This document shows, piece after piece, positions 28,075 through 34,948 of a DNA stretch of 64,000 bases (position 1 is the stretch's first letter; the number at the start of each line of letters is the position of its first letter). The notes under the pieces were generated by a model that ran no database searches, was not told the origin of the DNA, and saw nothing but the letters and a program-made list of their open reading frames with translations. Source of the stretch: an uncultured Bacteroidales bacterium (lineage in GTDB: Bacteria; Bacteroidota; Bacteroidia; Bacteroidales; P3); NCBI GenBank assembly GCA_900316515.1, contig ONDE01000012.1:1-64000 (forward strand). Direction: 5' to 3'. The translations under genes and the position numbers were made by a program.

Positions 28075-30012
28075 TTAACTGCTAAGTCTCACATGCATCG
28101 TGGTACCGCGACCCACCGCGCTCTCAGCCCATATACGGCATCCGCGACGCGTCATGTCATCGTGTTTCTTGATTATGTATCGGCACAATATCAACCCGAA
28201 ACCATGTTCGCTGCCTTCCGGCAGGGTGCGGTCGGCACGGAACAGGGCCTCCACCTGCTCGGCATTCATGCCGCTGCCAGTATCGGAAACCATGATGTCG
28301 ACCATCTCGCCGTCAGACCTCGCCGACACCGTTACACTGCCTGCCGATGTGTGCTGCAAAGCGTTGTTGATCAGATTGCGCAAAAGAATAATCACAAGCA
28401 ACTTGTCGCCGGTGACATGCAACATTGTCGGCACAAAATGCAGACTCACACCGGCCGATGGCGACAACACCTGACGCTGCACATCGTCGAACACCTCCTG
28501 CAGCGGGAAATTGCTTCGGTTAAAGGCCAACCCGCTGGGTATCGACAACGATGTCCAGTTCTTTATATTGTCGAACGTGCGCAACAACTGCTGCAACACC
28601 TCGTCGCGCAGTTCCGGTGCAAGATCGGCTCTGCTCAGGTATCCCATAAAGGGGTTCACATCGTGACGCAACACGCTCAGAGTGGTCTCAACATTTGCTA
28701 TGCGCTCCACGTCGCGACGTTTGGCCTCTTCCAATTGCTGCTTCTCGCGCCGCAGTCGCCGCGCCGCCAACCACAGCAACGCGGACAATGCCAGCAGGGC
28801 CACCGCCAGCACACCAAAGCCCACTGCGGTATACGCCATCCATCGGCTGCGACGCTGGGCCGTAATCAGTGTCTGCTGCAAGGCGAAATCCTCTCGCTCG
28901 TTGCGTGCTATATACTCCTGCAACTCGGCTCGGTGCTCATACCACACCCGCACCTCGTCAGGATTCGCCGCCAAACGGCTGCGGATAATCACATCGAAAT
29001 AACCCACTTCCATCTTTGGAGCCGAGAAGGGTTTCCACGTACCACGCATCGAGCGCCACTCCGACAATACCTCGTGGGCCTTCAGCGTGTCGCCTATCAA
29101 TAATGCATAGCGCGCTGTCGAAGTCACGCCGCCCAGCATCTGATAAGGGTCGCCGTATTCAAAAAAAGCCACTCTGGCAGCATCGTATAAGTCCAGTACA
29201 CTGTCGGGCGATGTCGACCCAGGGGTGCTCTTCAGAGCCGAAGCCATCATCTGCAGCGTATTGGCATAATGGTACATACAGAAAGCACCGGGCCGTTCCA
29301 GGATATCGAAATTATCCTCGCAGTAATCAAGCGCCACACCGCTCTCGCCCGCACTCTGCCATCCATAGGCAAGGGCATAGTTCAATGCCATATCCTGTGC
29401 GTAGTCCACCTTCAGCTGCGGCCTGCGCTCCTCGACCTCGGCAAGCAACGAATGAACGTCGTCGTCCTTGCCATCACGGTAGTGATAGTTCAAAACCAGC
29501 ATGGTAATGTAGTACTCGGCCTGGGCATAGTCGTAAAGTAGTTTGCCGCGACTGCGTTCAAGCACACCGCTTTGGTTTATGTTGTATAGCAGACGGTAAC
29601 TGTCGGCAATACGACAGTCGCGCTGCAACAGCCGTGCACGGATTAGTTTTGAAATGACCAACTCGATGTCGCCGTTGGACATCGCAGGGTTTCGTAAGGA
29701 GACAATCTTGTCGACATAGTCGAGCATATGACCTGCTTCGGCGGCATCCGACTTCTGATAGTAGGCAAAGGCCATGTTGTTGCGCGCCCTCAACTCACCG
29801 TCAACATACTCGGGCAACGAGTCGGCAATATAGCGCAACGCACGCTCCGACAGAGCTATGCAACTATCAGGTTCACGGTAGCGATTGACAAAAGCCTCCT
29901 TATTCAGACCGTCGACCACCGAGCGGCGCAAGGGGTCGACAGACACCTGCTTCTGGCAGCCCGCAAGCAGCAGCGCAGCCATTGCAACAAGGGTTGTCAA
30001 CAAAGATTTCAC
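28075..30012 (-). CDS. Lipoprotein-type sensor histidine kinase with TPR-like sensor
   Basis: I place the start at the GTG at 30012, giving MKSLLTTLVAMAALLLAGC, an ideal lipoprotein signal with lipobox LAGC; a longer reading from a TTG at 30027 would overlap the promoter box. About 370 helical residues with TPR-like character precede a membrane helix (WMAYTAVGFGVLAVALLALSALLWLA). The cytoplasmic part has a coiled coil (REKQQLEEAKRRDVERI), the phospho-acceptor His in LSVLRHDVNPFMGYL and an ATPase domain with RNLINNALQHT, DTGSGM and SEHGFGLILCRYI. Having both a lipobox and a later membrane helix is odd but typical of a Bacteroidales kinase group with TPR-type sensors. The ligand is unknown. It heads the unit kinase, regulator, two proteases, nadB. 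Confidence 0.85.
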   Translation of the reverse strand: MKSLLTTLVAMAALLLAGCQKQVSVDPLRRSVVDGLNKEAFVNRYREPDSCIALSERALRYIADSLPEYVDGELRARNNMAFAYYQKSDAAEAGHMLDYVDKIVSLRNPAMSNGDIELVISKLIRARLLQRDCRIADSYRLLYNINQSGVLERSRGKLLYDYAQAEYYITMLVLNYHYRDGKDDDVHSLLAEVEERRPQLKVDYAQDMALNYALAYGWQSAGESGVALDYCEDNFDILERPGAFCMYHYANTLQMMASALKSTPGSTSPDSVLDLYDAARVAFFEYGDPYQMLGGVTSTARYALLIGDTLKAHEVLSEWRSMRGTWKPFSAPKMEVGYFDVIIRSRLAANPDEVRVWYEHRAELQEYIARNEREDFALQQTLITAQRRSRWMAYTAVGFGVLAVALLALSALLWLAARRLRREKQQLEEAKRRDVERIANVETTLSVLRHDVNPFMGYLSRADLAPELRDEVLQQLLRTFDNIKNWTSLSIPSGLAFNRSNFPLQEVFDDVQRQVLSPSAGVSLHFVPTMLHVTGDKLLVIILLRNLINNALQHTSAGSVTVSARSDGEMVDIMVSDTGSGMNAEQVEALFRADRTLPEGSEHGFGLILCRYIIKKHDDMTRRGCRIWAESAVGRGTTMHVRLSS

Positions 30013-30016
30013 GATG

Positions 30017-30044
30017 CAAAGATACAAAAAAATATAGTATCAAA
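30017..30044 (-). promoter_or_regulatory. Promoter of the kinase/regulator/protease unit
   Basis: TATCTTTG (30024-30017 on the minus strand) with TTTG at 30044-30041, spacing 16 nt. The box ends only 4 nt before the GTG start at 30012, so the mRNA is predicted to be leaderless or nearly so. Confidence 0.65.
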
Positions 30045-30339
30045 ATAAAAAAACGCACACATCCCTATTCTATGCGTACATTATCAGGCCTTTGCGCCAC
30101 CACACTCCACCTCCACCGCATCGCATTCAACTCCTTATAAACACGCTCTGTTCCTCAGTTGTTCTTCGGTCGTTCTTCAGTGATTGACTGATGAAACACT
30201 GAAGAAACACTGAAGAAATACTGAAGAAAAGAGCCACAAGAGACCTTGTCATACTCTATTTTGGGTGGAGGCAACAGATTCCTGACTGAGAATAATCATA
30301 CTAATATTCAGCACATTGCTATTTTTATCACAAAATAAT
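30045..30339. other. Intergenic region holding an 11-bp repeat array
   Basis: Between the kinase promoter and the tRNA-Cys promoter I find no credible gene. Part of the span is covered by the inverted 11-bp array at 30149-30228; the remainder (30060-30148 and 30229-30339) shows no clear structure. Confidence 0.6.
30149..30228. repeat. Seven 11-bp units arranged as 3 inverted plus 4 direct copies
   Basis: Units TGTTCCTCAGT, TGTTCTTCGGT, CGTTCTTCAGT (30149-30181), a 3-nt spacer, then TGACTGATGAA, ACACTGAAGAA, ACACTGAAGAA, ATACTGAAGAA (30185-30228). The left units are complements of the right ones, so the whole can fold into a long imperfect hairpin. The 11-bp period is close to one helical turn. 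Confidence 0.85.
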
Positions 30340-30370
30340 TTTGCCAGTATGGAAAAAAGTAGTAATTTTG
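30340..30370 (+). promoter_or_regulatory. Promoter of tRNA-Cys
   Basis: TTTG (30340-30343), 19-nt spacer, TAATTTTG (30363-30370): a full consensus match 11 nt before the mature tRNA. The words AAATAATTTTGCCA around the -33 element also occur in the tRNA-Leu promoter at 39533-39549. Confidence 0.85.
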
Positions 30371-30381
30371 CACCTCGAAAT

Positions 30382-30452
30382 GGTCGTTTGGCCGAGGGGC
30401 TAGGCACAGGTCTGCAAAACCTGCTACTCCGGTTCAAATCCGGAAGCGACCT
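30382..30452 (+). tRNA. tRNA-Cys (anticodon GCA)
   Basis: Acceptor GGTCGTT pairs with AGCGACC. The anticodon stem CAGGT/ACCTG encloses CTGCAAA with anticodon GCA. The T arm is TCCGG-TTCAAAT-CCGGA. The discriminator base is T, the cysteine identity element. CCA is not encoded. Confidence 0.95.
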
Positions 30453-30461
30453 CACGAAGGA

Positions 30462-30489
30462 GGGCCTCTAAAACAGAGGCCCTTTTTGT
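30462..30489 (+). terminator. Intrinsic terminator after tRNA-Cys
   Basis: GGGCCTCT-AAAAC-AGAGGCCC (8-bp stem) followed by TTTTTG. It lies 10 nt past the tRNA and only about 10 nt before the mnmA start, so mnmA either relies on read-through or has a promoter I cannot see. Confidence 0.9.
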
Positions 30490-30498
30490 TATAGTGCT

Positions 30499-31557
30499 AT
30501 GAATATTGCGGCTTTGGTATCGGGAGGCGTCGACAGCTCGGTGGCGGTACACCTGCTCAAGGAGCAGGGCTACACGCCCGACATCTTTTATATCCGCATC
30601 GGCATGGAGGACGAAGAGGGCTACATCGATTGTCCTGCCGAGGAAGATATCGAGATAACACAATGGATAGCACACCATTACGGCTGCCGCTTCGAGGAGG
30701 TGAATCTCCACAAGGAATACTGGGACAACGTGGTGAGCTACACCATCGAGAGTGTCCGTAAAGGTCTTACCCCCAATCCCGACGTGATGTGCAACAAGCT
30801 CATCAAGTTCGGTGCCTTCGACGACCGTCGCGGCCACGACTACGACCGCATTGCCACAGGCCACTATGCCACCACCGACACCGTCGACGGAAAGGTGTTC
30901 CTGGCCACCGCCAAGGACCCTGTCAAAGACCAGACCGACTTCCTGTCGCAACTAGAGTACCGACAGATACAGAAGATCCTGTTCCCCATCGGCCACATGA
31001 TGAAGGCCGATGTGCGACGCATCGCACACGAGGCGCATCTGCCCAGTGCCGACCGCAAGGATTCGCAGGGCATATGCTTCCTCGGAAAGATAAACTACAA
31101 CGACTTCATCCGCCGCTACCTCGGCGAGCGCGAAGGCAAGATTGTGGAGCTGGAGACCGGCAAGGTGCTTGGCACCCATAAGGGCTACTGGTTCCACACC
31201 ATCGGACAGCGCAAGGGCCTGTTCCTGAGCGGTGGCCCATGGTTCGTGGTGCGCAAGGACATCGAGGAGAACGTGCTTTACGTCAGCCAGGGCTACGACC
31301 CCGATGCCGCACACGGCAACAAGGTGACCCTCATGGGCTTCCACCCTCTGGCACCCATCGAATTGCCGCTGCCCATGGATGTGACTTTCAAGATTCGCCA
31401 CACACCCGAGTTCCACCGCGGCCTGCTGCACGCCGCCGACAACGGACTGGTGCAGATAGACAGCACCGACCGCATACAGGGCATAGCCGCCGGCCAGTAT
31501 GCCACCATCTACGACAGCGACGCCCACCTGGTTATCGCTTCCGGCATGATTGTTTAA
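30499..31557 (+). CDS. mnmA: tRNA-specific 2-thiouridylase MnmA
   Basis: The 352-residue cytoplasmic enzyme puts sulfur on U34 of the tRNAs for Lys, Glu and Gln. The PP-loop ATP-binding motif SGGVDSS is at 8-14. The catalytic cysteine pair is Cys98 ([12 protein letters not shown]) and Cys193 (DSQGICFLG). The TGHYA segment, the central domain with HTIGQRKGL and the C-terminal beta-barrel are all present. It leads a plus-strand unit with rsmE (3 bp downstream), so two RNA-modification genes travel together. Confidence 0.96.
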   Translation: MNIAALVSGGVDSSVAVHLLKEQGYTPDIFYIRIGMEDEEGYIDCPAEEDIEITQWIAHHYGCRFEEVNLHKEYWDNVVSYTIESVRKGLTPNPDVMCNKLIKFGAFDDRRGHDYDRIATGHYATTDTVDGKVFLATAKDPVKDQTDFLSQLEYRQIQKILFPIGHMMKADVRRIAHEAHLPSADRKDSQGICFLGKINYNDFIRRYLGEREGKIVELETGKVLGTHKGYWFHTIGQRKGLFLSGGPWFVVRKDIEENVLYVSQGYDPDAAHGNKVTLMGFHPLAPIELPLPMDVTFKIRHTPEFHRGLLHAADNGLVQIDSTDRIQGIAAGQYATIYDSDAHLVIASGMIV

Positions 31558-31560
31558 CCC

Positions 31561-32289
31561 ATGCAGTTATTCTATTGTAAAGACATATCACCCAACAGCT
31601 ACTGCACCCTCGACGCCGAGGAGAGCCGCCATGCCGTGCGCGTGCTGCGTCTGCGTGCAGGCGACGATATCAATGTCACCGACGGCAGTGGCAACCTTTA
31701 CCTATGCAAGATAATCGACGCCAACGACCGCGCCTGCATCGTGGAAGCAACCGCCAACACGAGCAATCAAACAATCAAGCATTCCGACATTCACCTCGCC
31801 GTTGCACCCACAAAGAACCCCGCCCGCATGGAGTGGCTTGTGGAGAAGGCTGTGGAAATGGGCGTCGGCGAGATAACGCTGCTGCAGTGCGACCACTCGG
31901 AGCGTTCGTTCCTCAAGACCGACCGCCTGGAGAAACTGGCCGTCAGCGCCATGAAGCAGAGCCTGCACACCGTGTTGCCTAGGATAAACCCTGCCGTAAA
32001 ACTCTCCGACTGGCTCACTCAAACAATCAAGCAATCAGGCAATCAAGCCATAAAACTCATCGCCCATTGCGAGGCCGACAAACCACGGACCCTCTTGTCC
32101 GAAGCCCTGAAACCAGGCATGGACACCGTGGTACTGATAGGTCCCGAAGGCGACTTCTCGGCCGAGGAGATATCACTGGCCATCGAAAGCGGTTTCATGC
32201 CTGTAAGCTTCGGCACGGCACGCCTGCGCACCGAGACGGCGGCGCTCTACGCCGTAGCCGCCTTCAACCTCGTCAACGACAAAAAATAA
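31561..32289 (+). CDS. rsmE: 16S rRNA m3U1498 methyltransferase RsmE
   Basis: The 242-residue SPOUT-family enzyme methylates U1498 of 16S rRNA using SAM. The N-terminal PUA-like domain contains SRHAVRVLRLRAGDDI. The C-terminal knot domain has KNPARMEWLVEKAVEMGV, DRLEKLAVSAMKQS, VLIGPEGDFSAEE and FGTARLRTETAALYAVA. Two loops carry repeat-coded peptides: NQTIKHS (residues 69-75) and TQTIKQSGNQAIK (153-165), from CAATCAAG-type DNA. It starts 3 bp after mnmA. Confidence 0.95.
   Translation: MQLFYCKDISPNSYCTLDAEESRHAVRVLRLRAGDDINVTDGSGNLYLCKIIDANDRACIVEATANTSNQTIKHSDIHLAVAPTKNPARMEWLVEKAVEMGVGEITLLQCDHSERSFLKTDRLEKLAVSAMKQSLHTVLPRINPAVKLSDWLTQTIKQSGNQAIKLIAHCEADKPRTLLSEALKPGMDTVVLIGPEGDFSAEEISLAIESGFMPVSFGTARLRTETAALYAVAAFNLVNDKK
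31764..31780 (+). repeat. Short CAATCAAG-type repeat in rsmE, first copy
   Basis: CAATCAAA-CAATCAAG codes for NQTIK in the loop at the join between the PUA-like and methyltransferase domains. Confidence 0.75.
32020..32047 (+). repeat. CAATCAAG octamer repeat in rsmE, second copy
   Basis: CAAACAATCAAGCAATCAGG then CAATCAAG, coding for QTIKQSGNQAI. The leading CTCAAACAATCAAG is identical to the copy in the sugar transporter gene, and aroE differs only in the first base. Confidence 0.85.
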
Positions 32290-32310
32290 GACAATAAATT
32301 TATGTTTTTT

Positions 32311-32340
32311 CAAAGACAACACAAACAACACAAACAACAT
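32311..32340 (+). repeat. CAACACAAA short tandem repeat before the DUF4159 gene
   Basis: Three AAC-AAC-type units of about 9 bp. They are probably untranslated, because the better start lies downstream. Confidence 0.6.
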
Positions 32341-32349
32341 TGCCGTCGC

Positions 32350-33027
32350 ATGTGCGACAGCAGAATAAACCACAGATATTTTTTATCTGTTGTCTTCATT
32401 GTCTCTGTTGTCTTTCAAATAAACACAGCCGCGGCCCAGACGCAGATTGCCCTGCTCAAGTATGGCGGTGGTGGCGACTGGTATGCCAACCCCACGTCGC
32501 TCACCAACCTCATAGCTTTCTGCAACCAGGACCAACAGATGGGGCTCCGGTCGGAGTATGCCACCGTCGACGTGGGAAGCAGCGAGTTGTTCAACTATCC
32601 GTTTGTCCACATGACGGGCCACGGCAATGTGGTGTTCAGCGACCGCGAGGCACAGAATTTGCGCAACTACCTCATCGGAGGTGGATTCCTGCATATCGAC
32701 GACAACTATGGTCTGCGCGAGTTCGTGGTTCCGCAGATGAAGAAGGTATTCCCCGAGCTTGAGTTCGTCGAACTGCCCTTCAGCCATCCCATCTATCACC
32801 AGAAATACGACTTCCCCAACGGGCTGCCCAAGATTCACGAGCACGACAACCTGCCCCCCAAGGGCTACGGCCTGATATGGGAAGGACGGCTGGTGTGCTT
32901 CTTCACGTGGGAATGCGACCTAGGCGACGGCTGGGAAGACCAAGACGTCCACGGCGACAGTCAGGCCACGCGCCAGAAAGCCCTCCGAATGGGCTCCAAC
33001 ATCGTCCGCTACGTATTCACCCACTAA
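32350..33027 (+). CDS. DUF4159 domain protein
   Basis: An exported protein of unknown function with a single DUF4159 domain: LLKYGGGGDWYANPTSLTNL, FVHMTGHGNVVFS, LRNYLIGGGFLHIDDNYG and LPFSHPIYH. The fold resembles the class I glutamine amidotransferase-like domains of BatA-type proteins. I prefer the ATG at 32350, which gives a signal peptide ending in NTAAAQ; the ATG at 32302 would add 16 residues (QHKQHKQH) coded by a CAACACAAA repeat. It follows rsmE and converges with the ABC permease, the two stops overlapping by 4 bp. Confidence 0.8.
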   Translation: MCDSRINHRYFLSVVFIVSVVFQINTAAAQTQIALLKYGGGGDWYANPTSLTNLIAFCNQDQQMGLRSEYATVDVGSSELFNYPFVHMTGHGNVVFSDREAQNLRNYLIGGGFLHIDDNYGLREFVVPQMKKVFPELEFVELPFSHPIYHQKYDFPNGLPKIHEHDNLPPKGYGLIWEGRLVCFFTWECDLGDGWEDQDVHGDSQATRQKALRMGSNIVRYVFTH

Positions 33028-34286
33028 GCCACTAAGCGGCGCTTGTAGGTGCGGGCGGCGAGGATGGCAAAGGCGGCGAAGAGCAGCAGGATAAGGGATA
33101 TGGAGAGGAACACCTGCCAGGTTGGCAGTCCGAAGGGCAAACGCAGCAGCACTGCGGCGGGAGCCGTGAAGGGCACCACGGTGAGCCACGAGGTCAAAGC
33201 ACCGGCAGGGGCCTTGAGCAGCAGAGGCGACAATATCAGCACCACAAACAGCGGCGACAGTATCAGCAGCGACCACTGCAGTGGGTCGGCATCGCTGTCG
33301 AGACGCGCAGCAAGCAGGGCCAGCAAGGCCCCATAGAGCAGATACCCCATCAAGAAGTATAGTAGAAACATTCCAGCCACCAGCGGCAGGCGGATGGCGG
33401 CGAGACCTTGCACGGTCTGGTCGACCAAGGCAACAGGCGTCTCGTACTGCACGGTGGCAGCAGTGCCCTTGGTGGCCAGCGACTGCACCTCCTGCTGAGC
33501 ACGGGCCTGCGCAAAGAGGGTCGGATTGGCGGCCTGCACGCCAGCGATTGCTACGGCGGTGAGGGCCACCCACAGCAAGAGTTGCACGATGGCCGTAAGG
33601 GCCACGCCGGCAATCTTACCAATGAGGAGACTCACGGGCTTCACTGCGGTGGCGATGACCTCGGCCACGCGGTTCTGCCGCTCCTCCTGCACGCTGCGCA
33701 CCACCTGCACGCCGAACACCACCAATGCCAGCACCATGAGCACCGCCAAAACTATGGCCACCACGGTCTTCACATTGGAGAAACTCTCGCGACCCGAGGC
33801 GGACTCCTGCGTGTGCAGGCTGATATGCGTGGACTCGACGGAATGGTAGACCGAAGGCTCGAGCTGATAGACATCCTCGAGGATGGCATTGCGCAGCAGG
33901 GTCTGCAGCTGCGCGTCGACGGCACTCTGCAGCGCCAGCGGCGGAACACCACCGTCGTAGAGCAGGAAGGCGTCGCGTGGAATTGTGGTCTCGCGCAACG
34001 GGATATAAAGTATCAGGTCTCCTTCATCGGCATGGTTCTTGGCATAGTCGAGACTAGGCATAGCCTCAAAGACCACCTCGGAGGTGGACAGCAGCCCACC
34101 GTCGAAGAGGCCTGTCTGGTCTACCACCAGAACCTTGCTGGGTTCTGAGGCTCGCTGTGCCGCAATAACAGGAAGCACATAGAGCACCGCCAACACCACC
34201 GGAACGAGTAGCGTCAGTACCCAGAAAGCAGGGCGACGCAGCCGCATGCGGCATTCGCGGGCGATGATGAGCATCAGTTTTTTCAT
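33024..34286 (-). CDS. ABC-2 type exporter permease
   Basis: The 420-residue membrane protein has one N-terminal helix (FWVLTLLVPVVLAVLYVLPVIA), a large extracytoplasmic domain (about 40-175) and about five C-terminal helices, the layout of NatB/ABC-2 permeases. The phrase VVRSVQEERQNRVAEVIATAVKPVSLLIGK is the conserved cytoplasmic segment of that family. The cargo (sodium, drug or other) cannot be told. It overlaps the ATPase gene by 4 bp, so the two form one exporter. Confidence 0.88.
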   Translation of the reverse strand: MKKLMLIIARECRMRLRRPAFWVLTLLVPVVLAVLYVLPVIAAQRASEPSKVLVVDQTGLFDGGLLSTSEVVFEAMPSLDYAKNHADEGDLILYIPLRETTIPRDAFLLYDGGVPPLALQSAVDAQLQTLLRNAILEDVYQLEPSVYHSVESTHISLHTQESASGRESFSNVKTVVAIVLAVLMVLALVVFGVQVVRSVQEERQNRVAEVIATAVKPVSLLIGKIAGVALTAIVQLLLWVALTAVAIAGVQAANPTLFAQARAQQEVQSLATKGTAATVQYETPVALVDQTVQGLAAIRLPLVAGMFLLYFLMGYLLYGALLALLAARLDSDADPLQWSLLILSPLFVVLILSPLLLKAPAGALTSWLTVVPFTAPAAVLLRLPFGLPTWQVFLSISLILLLFAAFAILAARTYKRRLVA

Positions 34287-34885
34287 AGCTGTATCGTTTT
34301 ATGGCACAGCTGCCCGGCAGCCTGCAGGTTGTGCGTGGAGAGCAGCACCATGGTTCCATCGGCCGAAAGACGTTGTATCTCACGGCAGAGCATATCAGCA
34401 TTGTCGCTGTCGAAGCCAGAGAAAGGCTCGTCGAGCACAAGAAGGCGCGGACTATGTGCCACGGTGGCCACGAACTGCAGCCGCTGCTGCATGCCTTTGC
34501 TCAAACGTGACGCCTGCGTATCCCACCAGTCGGCCATGCCCAGTCGGTCGAACCACTGCCGCAGGCTTTGCTCGGCATCCTTGCGATTCATGCCTTTCAA
34601 CTGGGCCAAGTAGAGGGCTTGTTCGCCTGCACGCATGCGACGATACAAGCCACGTTCCTCGGGCAGATAGCCTATCTGCTCTTGCGGCACGCCGACACGG
34701 TCGTCGAAGAGCACCTGTCCGCCATCGGCTTCAAGCAGGCCGCAGACTATGCGTAGCAGTGTGGTCTTGCCAGCGCCGTTGCGGCCCAGCAAGCCCACCA
34801 CTTCGCCACGATCGGCGGTGAAGTTTATGCCGTCCAGCACCCGATGGTCGCCAAAGGCCTTGGATATATTCTCAACTTTCAGCAT
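34283..34885 (-). CDS. ABC exporter ATP-binding subunit
   Basis: About 200 residues from the ATG at 34885 (MLKVENISKAFGDHRVLDG); an in-frame start 10 codons earlier adds non-conserved sequence. Walker A is GLLGRNGAGKTTLLR, the signature is SRLSKGMQQRLQFV and Walker B is LLVLDEPFSGFD. The upstream AGGAACG may serve as a ribosome site. The protein powers the permease encoded 4 bp into its 3' end, and the gene follows the BatA-like gene by 63 bp. Confidence 0.92.
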   Translation of the reverse strand: MLKVENISKAFGDHRVLDGINFTADRGEVVGLLGRNGAGKTTLLRIVCGLLEADGGQVLFDDRVGVPQEQIGYLPEERGLYRRMRAGEQALYLAQLKGMNRKDAEQSLRQWFDRLGMADWWDTQASRLSKGMQQRLQFVATVAHSPRLLVLDEPFSGFDSDNADMLCREIQRLSADGTMVLLSTHNLQAAGQLCHKTIQL

Positions 34886-34948
34886 GTGCTTTCGTTCCTG
34901 TGGGTTAGCACCCACGGCTTTTATATGTCGCCCCTACGGGGCTTTGTT

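Noticed and set aside
30424..30951. Minus-strand open frame across the tRNA-Cys end and mnmA
   Set aside because: Antisense to a clear mnmA gene and a tRNA; no family features.
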